A stretch of DNA of 64,000 nt. Source: Cyclobacteriaceae bacterium (GTDB lineage: Bacteria > Bacteroidota > Bacteroidia > Cytophagales > Cyclobacteriaceae). The stretch is from assembly GCA_016787645.1 (NCBI GenBank), contig JAEUUF010000019.1, forward strand, positions 124,001 through 188,000. Reading direction: 5' to 3'. Shown in pieces: positions 52,128-62,125 of the stretch. Under the pieces are notes generated by a model that had not been told where the DNA came from, ran no database searches, and saw only the letters and a program-made list of their open reading frames with translations. A program made the position numbers and the translations under genes. Every line of letters begins with the position of its first letter. Position 1 is the stretch's first letter.

Positions 52128-53549
52128 CTACTTCAGTTTAACCGAGTAGTTGCTGTGCTGGCGAACCCGGGTCACCTTCCCGCTGGGATCGGTTTCAAAT
52201 ACTACTTCCTCGCCCAGGGTTTTGTCTTTTCGCACCCGCCGGAAGGTATTTCCCTCGACATGCCGCAATAACGTCATTCCTTCATCGGGATTCGAAGATG
52301 TCGCGTCAATCATGGCGAGGTCACCATACCAGGGTGTAATGATCGTTTCACTGCCCCACGGTTGATCCGAGTAATTGCCGGCATACTTTGTCAGGTCCAC
52401 TCCAGCCTTAAGGGCTTGTTTTTCGCCCGGCACTTTAGCCAGTAGTTCCCGGATTTCCCTCGAAAAGAATTCCGGGCTTTCCCCACCGGCATTGATCATC
52501 ACGCTGTAGGCCATCTTCTCTTTCGGATCCAGTGCCAGGATTGTCCGATAGCCAGGGCAGGAGCCGCCGTGCGCCACGATGGTGGTACTGCCTTCCCGTT
52601 CGACCGCGAAACCAAGTCCCCAGGACGTGTTCCAATCGGGATCCATCCACTGAACACGATGCATCTCCTTCAGCGTGGAAGCCTTGAGAACTTCTGCGCC
52701 TCCATTTTCCAACAGCCTAAACTGCCATGAGGCAAAACGGCCAAGGTCTTCCACGTTGCTGGAATAACCGGCCGCAGAGGTGATGCCTCGCGCATCGAAC
52801 AGCACCACTGGTTCCCGGTGGCCGTCCCGGTGGAGGGCGCTGTAGCCAACGGCCATCTTCTTACCGTGCTCCGCGACCGGCAGGTAGGGATGCGTTTCGT
52901 TCAGCCGCAGCGGCTTGAGAATCTTCTCTTCGACATAGTCGTTGTATTTTTTCCCGGACACTTTTTCGACAATCTCACCGAGCAGCGTAAGCCCCAGGTT
53001 ACTGTATTGAAAATAGGTGGAAGCCGGATACAGCGTCTGCTGGTCCTTGAGTTTGCTCTTTACCTGGTCCTGCGTGGGAAAGGTGAAGTCGGGTCCGGTC
53101 CAATACGGGTAATCCGACTCCCGGGGCAAACCCGAGGAATGGGTCAGCAGCGAACGGATGGTGATCGGGCCGCTGTCTTTGAATTGCTGCTTCAGGTTGA
53201 AATCCGTTAGAATCGATTCGATGGGGTCGTCCAGCCTCAGTTTGCCTTCGTCGTAAAGCTGCATAACGGCTGCGGCCGTAAACAGTTTGGAGATCGAACA
53301 GATGGAATAGATGGTGCCCGGTGTGGCGGCCACATTGCCAGAAACGTTACTGAGTCCATAGGCTTTCGTCCAGAGCAACTGCTGGTCTTTGGTTACCGAG
53401 ACGGACAATGCCGGCAGGTGCTTATAAGCGTGTCCAGCCTCCAGCCACCGATCCAGCAACAGCAGAGCATCCGAATAATCCGTTGAGGATTTCTGTGCCC
53501 AGACCATTGAAGTGGCACACAGACATAGGAGGAGCGGTAGTTTCTTCAT
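52128..53549 (-). CDS. Secreted serine hydrolase of the class C beta-lactamase family
   Basis: 473 residues. Signal peptide MKKLPLLLCLCATSMVWA. Active-site S-x-x-K (SICSISKLFTAAAVMQLYDEG), Y-x-N (FQYSNLGLTLLGEIVEKVSG) and an H-G-G near the third motif (VAHGGSCPGYR). This is the AmpC/EstB/D-Ala-D-Ala carboxypeptidase fold; most such Bacteroidota proteins are peptidases or esterases rather than lactamases. A C-terminal lipocalin-like beta domain (KYAGNYSDQPW...) follows. Confidence 0.88.
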   Translation of the reverse strand: MKKLPLLLCLCATSMVWAQKSSTDYSDALLLLDRWLEAGHAYKHLPALSVSVTKDQQLLWTKAYGLSNVSGNVAATPGTIYSICSISKLFTAAAVMQLYDEGKLRLDDPIESILTDFNLKQQFKDSGPITIRSLLTHSSGLPRESDYPYWTGPDFTFPTQDQVKSKLKDQQTLYPASTYFQYSNLGLTLLGEIVEKVSGKKYNDYVEEKILKPLRLNETHPYLPVAEHGKKMAVGYSALHRDGHREPVVLFDARGITSAAGYSSNVEDLGRFASWQFRLLENGGAEVLKASTLKEMHRVQWMDPDWNTSWGLGFAVEREGSTTIVAHGGSCPGYRTILALDPKEKMAYSVMINAGGESPEFFSREIRELLAKVPGEKQALKAGVDLTKYAGNYSDQPWGSETIITPWYGDLAMIDATSSNPDEGMTLLRHVEGNTFRRVRKDKTLGEEVVFETDPSGKVTRVRQHSNYSVKLK

Positions 53550-53554
53550 TCTAA

Positions 53555-53584
53555 CAAGATACGGGACCCATTCCGCGAAGCCAA
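53555..53584 (-). promoter_or_regulatory. Bacteroidetes promoter for the serine hydrolase gene
   Basis: On the minus strand TTG, 20 bases, then TATCTTG, just before the ATG at 53549. This is the -33/-7 spacing expected in Bacteroidetes. Confidence 0.5.
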
Positions 53585-53625
53585 GGTTTCACTCGCCCTA
53601 ATAAGTCCACCCATGGGGCCAACAA

Positions 53626-53654
53626 TTGAAATCAACCCTTATCCTGCTAAATTG
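53626..53654 (+). promoter_or_regulatory. Bacteroidetes promoter for the TIR protein gene
   Basis: TTG (53626-53628), 19 bases, then TAAATTG (53648-53654). It matches -33/-7 spacing and lies before the ATG at 53671, which argues against using the in-frame TTG at 53626 as the start. Confidence 0.5.
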
Positions 53655-53670
53655 GGCTTCAATTGCCAGC

Positions 53671-55860
53671 ATGCCCTCCGTCCTTCCCGGTTACGAGTAC
53701 GACATATTTATCTCCTATCGTCACAACGACAACCTTGACGGCTGGGTCACCGACTTTGTTCAGAACCTGGAAAAAGAGCTGCGAGGGACGCTCAAGGACA
53801 CCGTCACCATCTACTTCGACAAAAGCCCGCATGACGGACTGCTGGAGACCCACTCGGTGGACAAGAGCCTGGAGGGCAAACTGAAGTGCCTCATCTTCAT
53901 TCCCATTATTTCGCAAACCTATTGCGATCCGAAGAGCTTTGCCTGGCAGCATGAGTTTTGCGCCTTCAACCGGCTGGCCCAGCAGGATTCGTTTGGGCGC
54001 GACATCAAACTCAGTAACGGGAATGTCGCCAGTCGTATTCTTCCTGTCCGGATTCACGACCTCGATTCCGATGACCAATCGCTCCTGGCACGTGAACTCG
54101 GCGGAGTGCTTCGGGCGATTGATTTCATCTACAAAGAGGCGGGCGTAAACAGGCCGCTTCGAGCCCAGGAGGAAAACCCTGCCAAGAACCAGAACCAGAC
54201 GTTTTACCGCAACCAGGTCAACAAGGTGGCCAATGCGGTGAAGGAGATCATCGTCTCACTCAAGAACCCCAACGTTTCAATCGCGCGCCCGACCCCGGAT
54301 CAACCGGTACCCGCCGCTCGAAAATCATCGAGCAAGAAAGCCATTGCTATAGCCACCGTAGCCATCATGGCCCTGCTCGCGCTGATCTATGCCGCTTCGC
54401 AATTCATAGGCACGAGCGACAAGGAACCTGAGATCCTCGACAAATCCATCGCCGTGCTTCCTTTTGCCGACCTGAGCGAAGCCAAAGACCAGGGTTGGTT
54501 CGGCGACGGCTTAACGGAAGAGATCCTGAATAGCCTGGCGCACATCAATGGACTCCGGGTGACTTCTCGCACGTCCTCGTTTGCTTTCAAAGACAAGAAC
54601 CTCCGCATTCAGACCATCGCGGACTCGCTCGGTGTAAACTACATCGTCGAAGGATCCGTAAGGAAATCCGGCGATGGGTTGCGCATCACCGCCCAGCTCA
54701 TCCGGGCCAAGGATGGATTTCACATCTGGTCCAATACTTACGACCGGAAATCGAAGGACATTTTCGAACTACAGAAGGAGATCGCCTCCAAAATCGCTGG
54801 AAGCCTGGACATTTCGCTGGATGCGAATGCCGTAGAACAGATGCATTGGGCAGGCACCAATAGCGCGGAAGCTTTTCTAGCCTTCTTAAAAGCCCGGGAG
54901 TTGGATGACCAGGCTCACCGGGCGAGCCGTTTCATCGACCTGATTAAAATGAAGCAGGCAAATGCCTTCTATGAGGAATCTTCACGAATGGATCCTGACT
55001 TCGTGAATCCCTACTTATACCACGCCGATTACTTTCTTCATTACGTGCTCAAGGACGATCCACACTACCTGGACACGCTCTCGGATGAGCAAGCGTACCG
55101 GCTATTCATGGCCGACCTGGCCAGCGCCATCAGTCGCTCGAAAGAATCGTCTCAAGCGGATTATTACCGAATCCCCCAGGTGATGTACTCGAGCGACTGG
55201 ACAAATTTTCGGGCTATCATTGAGAAAAGTATGAACAGTACAGATGCTGCTATCCGTTATAAGTACCAGAATTTTGACTTGTCTATCATACTGATCTGCT
55301 TAGGATACGGAGATCGGCTTACAGAAATCAGCGAAGCAATCATTCTTCAGGAACCAACCGACTTTTCGGCATGGCGAAACGTTGTACTGAATTATATGAA
55401 TCGGGGTGAATACGCTGAAGCGCTTAACAAAATTGCCGAAATTGTTCACTCACCAATCCGGTTGTTCGTTAACGACTACAAACTATTTGCCCAGATACAA
55501 TTGGGAAAACTGGATGAAGCGTACAGTGAGATCATGCAAGACCCCAATCAGGATTACTTTGCCTACTTTGATTTGAAGGCCCTCATTTTGGCCAAACAGG
55601 GTAAACGGGAAGAGGCGAAGAAGGTACTTATGCAGGAACACCGTGCAAGTCCGTTCTACCTGTTTGCCATAGACGCTGTGCTGGGAAGACAGGCTGCCAA
55701 CGCGGAGGCAGCACGAATGGATAAGAAGCTTTTGCTGGATTTTCCTTTGTTTCGAAGCTATTTCTTAGCGCCCAACAACCTTCCTTATGACCTGGACTCT
55801 GCTCCTAATTTCGCCAAGCGACTGAAGCAGGCCGGCCCCTTAAGGGCACCGAAGCGCTGA
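53671..55860 (+). CDS. TIR domain - membrane helix - TolB/FlgO-like domain - TPR protein
   Basis: 729 residues from the ATG at 53671. Residues 1-155: TIR domain (YEYDIFISYRHNDNLDGWV, TIYFDKSPHDGL, IFIPIISQTYC, SFAWQHEFCAFNRL with a Glu at the place of the catalytic Glu of TIR NADases). About 225-250: one membrane helix (AIAIATVAIMALLALIYAASQFI). About 260-390: SIAVLPFADLSEAKDQGWFGDGLTEEILNSLAHINGLRVTSRTSSFAFK...YIVEGSVRKSG...IWSNTYDR, the TolB-N/FlgO-like domain found in adenylate-cyclase-linked TPR proteins. The rest is helical repeats. Usual partner output domains (cyclase) are absent. Probably a signalling protein; a defence role is possible but unproven. Confidence 0.85.
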   Translation: MPSVLPGYEYDIFISYRHNDNLDGWVTDFVQNLEKELRGTLKDTVTIYFDKSPHDGLLETHSVDKSLEGKLKCLIFIPIISQTYCDPKSFAWQHEFCAFNRLAQQDSFGRDIKLSNGNVASRILPVRIHDLDSDDQSLLARELGGVLRAIDFIYKEAGVNRPLRAQEENPAKNQNQTFYRNQVNKVANAVKEIIVSLKNPNVSIARPTPDQPVPAARKSSSKKAIAIATVAIMALLALIYAASQFIGTSDKEPEILDKSIAVLPFADLSEAKDQGWFGDGLTEEILNSLAHINGLRVTSRTSSFAFKDKNLRIQTIADSLGVNYIVEGSVRKSGDGLRITAQLIRAKDGFHIWSNTYDRKSKDIFELQKEIASKIAGSLDISLDANAVEQMHWAGTNSAEAFLAFLKARELDDQAHRASRFIDLIKMKQANAFYEESSRMDPDFVNPYLYHADYFLHYVLKDDPHYLDTLSDEQAYRLFMADLASAISRSKESSQADYYRIPQVMYSSDWTNFRAIIEKSMNSTDAAIRYKYQNFDLSIILICLGYGDRLTEISEAIILQEPTDFSAWRNVVLNYMNRGEYAEALNKIAEIVHSPIRLFVNDYKLFAQIQLGKLDEAYSEIMQDPNQDYFAYFDLKALILAKQGKREEAKKVLMQEHRASPFYLFAIDAVLGRQAANAEAARMDKKLLLDFPLFRSYFLAPNNLPYDLDSAPNFAKRLKQAGPLRAPKR

Positions 55861-55871
55861 GGTACGAACGA

Positions 55872-57554
55872 CTACTTCTTCCACCCCGTCCACCCCGGAC
55901 CCTTCACAAACCGCCCCGGCCGCGCATTGGTATGCTCGCCATCTTTAAGCACCTGAACCCCGTTGATGAAAACATGTACCATGCCGGTGCTGTACTGATG
56001 CGCATTTTCAAACGTCGCATGATCCTGAACTTTTTCCGGATCGAAGATGACGACGTCAGCGTAGTAGCCCGGTGTCAGCGTTCCGCGCTTTCGAATGTTA
56101 ATGTTTGACGCCGGAAGGCTGGTCAGCTTGCGGATGGCTTCCTCCATCGGAATCACTTTTTCATCGCGCACGTACTTGCCGATTACCCGCGTGAAGTTGC
56201 CAAACGCGCGGGGATGGTCTTTGTACTTAAGCCACACGCCTTCTGCCGGTGGCGAACCGGCATCGGAACCAAAACTGACAAAGGGCAGCGCGATCTGGCG
56301 TTTGATGTTTTCCTCACTCATCATCGTGTAGGCCGCCTCTACGCGTGTATTGTCCGCGATCACAAGATCCATCGCCGTTTCTTCCGGAGACTTGCCGTGC
56401 ATTTTGGCCACCTCGGCCAGGGTCTTGCCTTCATACATTTTCAGCGAATCCTTGCTGAAGCCCAGCAACAACACATTCTCCGGTCCTCCGCAGGTGCGAA
56501 GCATATTCTCCCACTTGTCTGTGGGAGTTAACATCTCTTTTAACGTCTTCTTTCGGGTGACCGGATTTTTCAGCCTTTTGATCCACTCATTGATCCCGCC
56601 CTCCTGCACCCACGGCGGCATCGTGGCATCAAGACCCGTTGCGCCTGCGGTGTACGTGTACATGTTGGCCGTGATGCGCAACCCTTCCTTGTTGGCCGCC
56701 TCGATCAGGTGAACAACACTATCCAGCTTCCACCAATTGTCTTTTCCGGCCATCTTGAGATGATAGATCTCTGCCGGCAACCCGCCTTCACGGGCGATGC
56801 GGATGGTTTCATTCACCGCGTCGAAAATGCTATTGCCTTCGCTGCGCATGTGAGCGATGTACATACCGCCATAAGGGGCGGCCACCTTGCTTAACTCAAT
56901 CAACTCTTCCGTTGTCGCATAATTGCTGGGCGCATAGATCAAGGCAGTGGTTACACCCAATGCTCCTTCCTCCATGGCCTGTTTCACCAATCCCTTCATT
57001 CGCTCCAATTCTTCCGCGTTGGGTGGCCGGTTGGCATAGCCCAATTCATGCACACGAATTGTGTTGGCTCCAACAAATGATGCGAAATTCTGCGAAACGC
57101 CCTTCTTCTCCAGGTAGTTCAGGTAGTCTCCTAATGTTGTCCATTCGATTTCATACTTGAAGTCCGGGAATTTTTCCATTTGTTCACGTTGCTGCTTCTT
57201 CATTTCCTCATTCATTGGCGCGATGGAAATTTCGCCGAGCACCTCCGTCGTGACCCCCTGCCGAACATCGCTTTGTCCACGACCATCGAGGATGAGCGTC
57301 TCCCAGCTGTGGCTGAGCATATTGAAAAAACCCGGCGCCACCGCCATTCCCTTGGCATCTACCTCCCTTTTTCCAACCGCGTTCGACAGGTCTCCCATCG
57401 CAGCTATGGTGTCCGCGTTGATCGCCACGTCGGAAACGACCCCCGGCTTGCCAGATCCATCATACACGGTACCGCCACGGATGACCAAATCATACTCCTG
57501 TTTTTTACAGGAGACAGAAGCCAGTAGAAGAAGAACAAACAAGAGTTTTTTCAT
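55872..57554 (-). CDS. N-acyl-D-amino-acid deacylase lipoprotein (amidohydrolase)
   Basis: 560 residues from the ATG at 57554, giving a lipoprotein signal (MKKLLFVLLLLASVSC); an earlier in-frame start adds 17 residues without a better signal. Urease-superfamily amidohydrolase with DLVIRGGTVYDGSGKPGVVSDVAINADTIAAMG, GRGQSDVRQGVTTEVLGE, YIAHMRSEG (His ligands), EIYHLKMAGKDNW, SFGSDAGSP (Asp) and the closing PGYYADVVIFDPEKVQDHATF, typical of D-aminoacylases. Anchored outside the cytoplasm; substrate likely N-acyl D-amino acids. Confidence 0.88.
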   Translation of the reverse strand: MKKLLFVLLLLASVSCKKQEYDLVIRGGTVYDGSGKPGVVSDVAINADTIAAMGDLSNAVGKREVDAKGMAVAPGFFNMLSHSWETLILDGRGQSDVRQGVTTEVLGEISIAPMNEEMKKQQREQMEKFPDFKYEIEWTTLGDYLNYLEKKGVSQNFASFVGANTIRVHELGYANRPPNAEELERMKGLVKQAMEEGALGVTTALIYAPSNYATTEELIELSKVAAPYGGMYIAHMRSEGNSIFDAVNETIRIAREGGLPAEIYHLKMAGKDNWWKLDSVVHLIEAANKEGLRITANMYTYTAGATGLDATMPPWVQEGGINEWIKRLKNPVTRKKTLKEMLTPTDKWENMLRTCGGPENVLLLGFSKDSLKMYEGKTLAEVAKMHGKSPEETAMDLVIADNTRVEAAYTMMSEENIKRQIALPFVSFGSDAGSPPAEGVWLKYKDHPRAFGNFTRVIGKYVRDEKVIPMEEAIRKLTSLPASNINIRKRGTLTPGYYADVVIFDPEKVQDHATFENAHQYSTGMVHVFINGVQVLKDGEHTNARPGRFVKGPGWTGWKK

Positions 57555-57693
57555 GGGAGAAGGGTTTGATAAGAGTAAGTAACCAAAAATTGAGGGGATG
57601 GACAAGGCAATTCAGGAGTAGCGGAAACGCGGGTTTTCGATGTAACCCTCCTACTGTTGTTAGCGTCTAAGTCCAACATTTCCATCCACCACC

Positions 57694-58479
57694 ATGGCAA
57701 GAATCATCTCTAACCTTGCAATGCTCCTTCTATTCGGTGCTTTCACTTTTCAACCCGAGTCGGCAGGTTGGCTGCGGGAGCAAAAGTCCGGCTACGCATT
57801 CTACTATACAGCGGCAGACAAGCCGCGTGTGAGCGAATACAATAAGTTGATTGAATCGGGATTCAAATCCGTTCGTGAATTTTTTGGCAAGCCCTACAAG
57901 ACCGAATTCAGCATCTTCACGCACCCCAATCGTCATTCGCTGGACTCGACCTGGCAAAAGGATTGGGGGATGCCTGACTTCAAATCAGAATGCTGGATGG
58001 TAGCTAGCGGGGTGGCCACCAAACTCGACCTGATTTCCCCGGCTGCATGGGACAAGGAATCCTGTGAGCATAAGTATTCGAATAAAGAAGAAACACAAAA
58101 ATTAATCACCCACGAACTAGTGCATGTGTATCACGGGCAGCATAACCAAAGTCCGGACTTCAGCGACATAACCGGGATCGACTGGCTGGCCGAGGGCCTT
58201 GCCACCTATGCCTCCGGGCAATGCGACGCCGCACGCATGGCGCGCGTCAAGGAAGCGTTAATTGCCAACACCACACCCAATAAATTGGACGATTTCTGGA
58301 AAGGTCAGTTGCGGTATGGATTCTCCGGTTCTATGGTCATGTTTGTGGATCAGCATTACGGCCGCGAGAAACTGCTCGCCTTGTTGCCTTACAATCGCGT
58401 CGACGATGTCCTCAAGTCTCTCGGCACCAATGAGGCAGAATTGCTGAAAGGCTGGAAACAATTCATGTTGGAGAAATAG
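57694..58479 (+). CDS. Secreted gluzincin-like zinc peptidase (peptidase MA-like)
   Basis: 261 residues. Signal-like N-terminus (MARIISNLAMLLLFGAFTFQ). Zinc motif H-E-L-V-H (KLITHELVHVYHGQHN, around residues 139-143) and a downstream Glu in WLAEGLATYASGQCD, as in gluzincins. RYGFSGSMVMFVDQHYGREKLLALLPYNR is also typical of this small group. Substrate unknown. Divergent from the deacylase. Confidence 0.78.
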   Translation: MARIISNLAMLLLFGAFTFQPESAGWLREQKSGYAFYYTAADKPRVSEYNKLIESGFKSVREFFGKPYKTEFSIFTHPNRHSLDSTWQKDWGMPDFKSECWMVASGVATKLDLISPAAWDKESCEHKYSNKEETQKLITHELVHVYHGQHNQSPDFSDITGIDWLAEGLATYASGQCDAARMARVKEALIANTTPNKLDDFWKGQLRYGFSGSMVMFVDQHYGREKLLALLPYNRVDDVLKSLGTNEAELLKGWKQFMLEK

Positions 58480-58524
58480 GTCCAAGTCGCCGCACCCGTT
58501 ATCTTCGGTGGCTGAGCGAAAGCT

Positions 58525-59730
58525 GTGAAGTTCATCACCAAGACGGTCTGGGTTCTCTCCCTCGTTAGCCTGCTCACCGACACGGCAAGTGAAATGCTGT
58601 ACCCGGTCATGCCCCTCTATCTGAAGACCATCGGGTTTTCGGTCTTGCTCATTGGTATCCTTGAAGGCATGGCCGAAGCGACAGCCGGTCTTAGCAAGGG
58701 CTACTTCGGACAACGCTCCGATCTTTCCGGTCGCCGGGCACCGTTCGTACAAATGGGTTATGCCTTCAGTGCTATTTCCAAACCATTGATGGCCATCTTC
58801 ACCTACCCAGGTTGGGTCTTTTTCGCGCGGAGCACTGATCGCCTGGGTAAAGGTATCCGCACTGGCGCGCGCGATGCTATGCTCTCCGATGAGGCTACTC
58901 CGGAAACCAAGGGAAGGGTTTTTGGGTTTCATCGCGCCATGGACACTGTTGGGGCAGTGCTGGGGCCGGCATTGGCCCTGGTCTATCTCCACTACTACCC
59001 TGAAAACTATAAGACATTATTCTTTATCGCATTTGCCCCCGGGCTAATAGCTGTCGCCGCGACGTTTGTGCTACAGGACAAACCGGTTGCTACCAAAGGA
59101 GATTCCGCATCAGTTTCCTTTTTTTCTTTTCTGTCCTATTGGAAGACAAGCCCACCGGCGTATCGGAAACTGGTTGTCGGCCTGCTGGTCTTTGCCTTGT
59201 TCAACAGTTCGGATGCCTTCCTCCTGCTGCGCGCAAAGCAACTGGGGCTGGAGGATTCCTGGGTGATCGGGGTGTATATCTTCTACAACCTCGTCTACGC
59301 ACTGACTGCCTTCCCGATGGGTGCGTTGGCCGATAAGATTGGGCTGAAGTTCGTTTTCCTCCTGGGCTTGGGAATGTTCAGCCTGGTATACTTTGGAATG
59401 ACTATCGCTGAAAATCCGTTTGGATCCGCAAATCCCATACTCTTGCTGATCTTGTTCATCCTTTACGGGGTCTACGCTGCTTCGACGGAAGGGATTTCCA
59501 AGGCGTGGATTTCAAACATCTCCGACAAAAAGGATACCGCGACCGCCATCGGCACTTTTGCGGGATTGCAAAGTGTAATCACCCTCTTCGCCAGTACATT
59601 GACCGGGTTTATATGGTTTCAGTTTGGAGCCAGCGCCGCCTTTCTCACTACGGCTACGGCCACGGTGGTAACGATCATCTACTTTCTTGGTGTTCCGTTT
59701 ACTCGAGACCATGCAGGGAACGCTCGCTAA
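58525..59730 (+). CDS. MFS transporter
   Basis: 401 residues, 12 membrane segments, GTG start at 58525. MFS loop motifs: KGYFGQRSDLSGRRAPFV (loop 2-3), RSTDRLGKGIRTGARDAMLSDEA, GAVLGPALALVY and the second-half repeat GALADKIGLKFVFLLG. The GKGIRT-ARDAM phrase is typical of a family of drug/metabolite exporters of unknown substrate. Confidence 0.87.
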   Translation: MKFITKTVWVLSLVSLLTDTASEMLYPVMPLYLKTIGFSVLLIGILEGMAEATAGLSKGYFGQRSDLSGRRAPFVQMGYAFSAISKPLMAIFTYPGWVFFARSTDRLGKGIRTGARDAMLSDEATPETKGRVFGFHRAMDTVGAVLGPALALVYLHYYPENYKTLFFIAFAPGLIAVAATFVLQDKPVATKGDSASVSFFSFLSYWKTSPPAYRKLVVGLLVFALFNSSDAFLLLRAKQLGLEDSWVIGVYIFYNLVYALTAFPMGALADKIGLKFVFLLGLGMFSLVYFGMTIAENPFGSANPILLLILFILYGVYAASTEGISKAWISNISDKKDTATAIGTFAGLQSVITLFASTLTGFIWFQFGASAAFLTTATATVVTIIYFLGVPFTRDHAGNAR

Positions 59731-59777
59731 ACCACGCACGGAATTCTTCCGTATATTCGGTCAGCCTTCCGTTGGAA

Positions 59778-62060
59778 ATGTCTAGAACACCCTTTGTCTT
59801 CTTAATGCTCATCGCCCTTTCCTGTGAGGCTCCGCAACTTCCCGTCTCTCCACTCGACGCCCTCAAGATTACTGTTCCCGCCGAGGCCAACCGGGCGGTG
59901 TCATTCACCAACAAAGACGCCGCATACTACTACACCCAAACCCACAAAGCCGATCATCCCGAGCACACCTGGTTTGAAGGGATGAATATTGCCAAGAACC
60001 GCGTCTTCGGCGGGTACCGCCTTTACGCCGATGGCCAGGAACTTGAAAATCAGCTTTCGGAAGTTACCGTGTATCCCTACAAGATGGTCCGAAAGCACAA
60101 AGGTGACCTCGTCGAGGAGCTTTGGATGCTCGACCATCTCAATATCCTTGAAGTAAGCCTTACAGGCGCTGATGAATCAATTGGAATTGCGTTGAAAGGG
60201 CAAGGAGTCGCCGTGAAAAGCCAAGCCGGTCCAATTACCTTTCTGTCTTCCCAGGAAGGAGGTTTTGTGATTGCGCTTTCCACGAAGACTTTTCACCCCA
60301 TCGAAGTCAAAGAGAACATACTTTACGCTGAGGCAAAAGCCGGTGGATTCTACATCGCGGTGGCCAAGACGGAGACAGAAGCCGAAGCGATGATCCGGAA
60401 CGTGCAACAAAACATCGTCACCCTCAAGAGCAACCGGGTACGGCGGATGGAGCGGTTCATGGAGTACAACACCTTCTTGAAATGCAACGTCGACTCCCTC
60501 AGCTTGGCTATTAACTGGTTAAACATCACCATGAACCAACTTGTCACCCAGCAACAGGGCGACGGCATTTACGCAGGGCTTCCCTGGTTCAATGAATACT
60601 GGGGCCGCGATGAATTTATCGCTTTCCCCGGGGCCATGCTGGTGTCGGGGCAATTTCAAACGGGCAGAAAGATTCTCAAATCATTTGCCGACTACCAGGA
60701 CAAGGACAAATCCTCCCGTTACTTCGGGCGTGTTCCCAACATCGTCAACCCGAGCAACATCGATTATCACACCACCGATGGCACACCCCGGTTCGTTATT
60801 GCCCTGCAAGATTATGTGAAATATTCAGGTGACACGTCGCTCATTAAGGAACTATACCCTGCGGTTATTAACAGCATCGAAGGTGCCCTGAAGAATTGGG
60901 TGGATGCCAAAGGCTACCTGCTTCACGAAGACAACGAAACCTGGATGGACGCGCGCGATGCGAACCTCGTTTCCTATTCTCCCCGTGGAACCCGTGCCAA
61001 TGACATCCAAGCGCTCTGGTACAACCAGCTTCGGGCCGGGGCGTACTTCGCCACCTATATGCATGATATCGCGAACCAGAACAAGTGGAACTCCCTGGCA
61101 GAGAAACTCAAGAACAATTTTCAGAAGGACTACCTCGATGCGAATCGCGATTATCTCGCTGACCGGCTCAACAAGGAAAACAAACCCGACTTCAGCCTTC
61201 GTCCCAACCAGCTCTTCGCACTCGATATGGTCGATGACTCAACAACCAGGGCCAAAGCATTGCGCAAAGCCTGGGAGGAATTGGTTTATCCATGGGGTGT
61301 CGCGACCCTGGATAGGCAGGATCCCAACTTCCATCCTTTTCACCTTACGCCCGAATATCACAAGGACGCCGCTTATCACAATGGAACCATCTGGCCGTGG
61401 TTGAATGGCATTGCCATGCAGCGGATGATGGAATTCGGTCAGGCAGAAACCGCGTATGCCCTCTTTAAGAACATGAACCGCCAGGTGCTGACCCGCGGCG
61501 TGGTAGGAGGACTCAGCGAAAACCTCGATGCCTATCCGCATGAAGGACAAGCGCTGCCCAAGCTTACCGGAACTTATCTCCAGGCCTGGTCGAACTCCGA
61601 ACAGCTTCGGATCTGGAGCCAATATTTTCTTGGCATTCGTCCGGACCTTACCAACAATACCGTGACTATCGCGCCGCGAATTCCAGATGAGATCAAGCGG
61701 GTGGAGTTCAGATCCTTGATTGGCGAAAGCAACATTTCCTGCGTCTACACCAAATCCACTTACACAAAGTATACGTATCGTTTCAACAACCTGCCGCGGC
61801 TGAGCATCCGTGTCGATATCTATCCCTATGAGATTGTTGAGCTCACGATTGGTCCCCGTCACACGCTGGACATCATCGAATCGAAAGAAGGGCTGACCTT
61901 GACCCTCCGGGGTCCGCAGGATAAGTTCAAGGAGGTAAAGCCGGCCCGGTCACCTGCACGGGTCGCCGAAAGGGAATTCTTTGACCAGCTGCTCAAGGGT
62001 GTGAAATTTGCGCAGCCCTTGCCGCTGAACAATCATCCGGTAATGAGCAAAACCCGGTGA
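59778..62060 (+). CDS. Amylo-alpha-1,6-glucosidase-like lipoprotein
   Basis: 760 residues. The ATG at 59778 is preferred: it gives a lipoprotein signal (MSRTPFVFLMLIALSC), while longer frames run into the MFS gene. N-terminal beta domain, then an (alpha/alpha)6-type glycosidase domain: YAGLPWFNEYWGRDEFIAFPGAMLVSGQF, NIDYHTTDGTPRFVIALQDY, HEDNETWMDAR, RANDIQALWYNQL, YHNGTIWPWLNGIAMQRMMEFG and the final GGLSENLDAYPHEGQALPKLTGTYLQAWSNSEQLR with the family's catalytic acidic residues. This is the domain of glycogen-debranching enzymes; as a surface or periplasmic lipoprotein it more likely acts on external alpha-glucans. Confidence 0.83.
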   Translation: MSRTPFVFLMLIALSCEAPQLPVSPLDALKITVPAEANRAVSFTNKDAAYYYTQTHKADHPEHTWFEGMNIAKNRVFGGYRLYADGQELENQLSEVTVYPYKMVRKHKGDLVEELWMLDHLNILEVSLTGADESIGIALKGQGVAVKSQAGPITFLSSQEGGFVIALSTKTFHPIEVKENILYAEAKAGGFYIAVAKTETEAEAMIRNVQQNIVTLKSNRVRRMERFMEYNTFLKCNVDSLSLAINWLNITMNQLVTQQQGDGIYAGLPWFNEYWGRDEFIAFPGAMLVSGQFQTGRKILKSFADYQDKDKSSRYFGRVPNIVNPSNIDYHTTDGTPRFVIALQDYVKYSGDTSLIKELYPAVINSIEGALKNWVDAKGYLLHEDNETWMDARDANLVSYSPRGTRANDIQALWYNQLRAGAYFATYMHDIANQNKWNSLAEKLKNNFQKDYLDANRDYLADRLNKENKPDFSLRPNQLFALDMVDDSTTRAKALRKAWEELVYPWGVATLDRQDPNFHPFHLTPEYHKDAAYHNGTIWPWLNGIAMQRMMEFGQAETAYALFKNMNRQVLTRGVVGGLSENLDAYPHEGQALPKLTGTYLQAWSNSEQLRIWSQYFLGIRPDLTNNTVTIAPRIPDEIKRVEFRSLIGESNISCVYTKSTYTKYTYRFNNLPRLSIRVDIYPYEIVELTIGPRHTLDIIESKEGLTLTLRGPQDKFKEVKPARSPARVAEREFFDQLLKGVKFAQPLPLNNHPVMSKTR

Positions 62061-62125
62061 TCCGGTGTGCAATCTCTCTGCGGGTGTGTATCTTCGTCTG
62101 ATACATATCTATCCAACCCGTCCCC

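Noticed and set aside
52128-53549. Antibiotic-resistance beta-lactamase
   Set aside because: It has the class C fold motifs, but the C-terminal lipocalin-like domain fits generic serine hydrolases; resistance is not supported.
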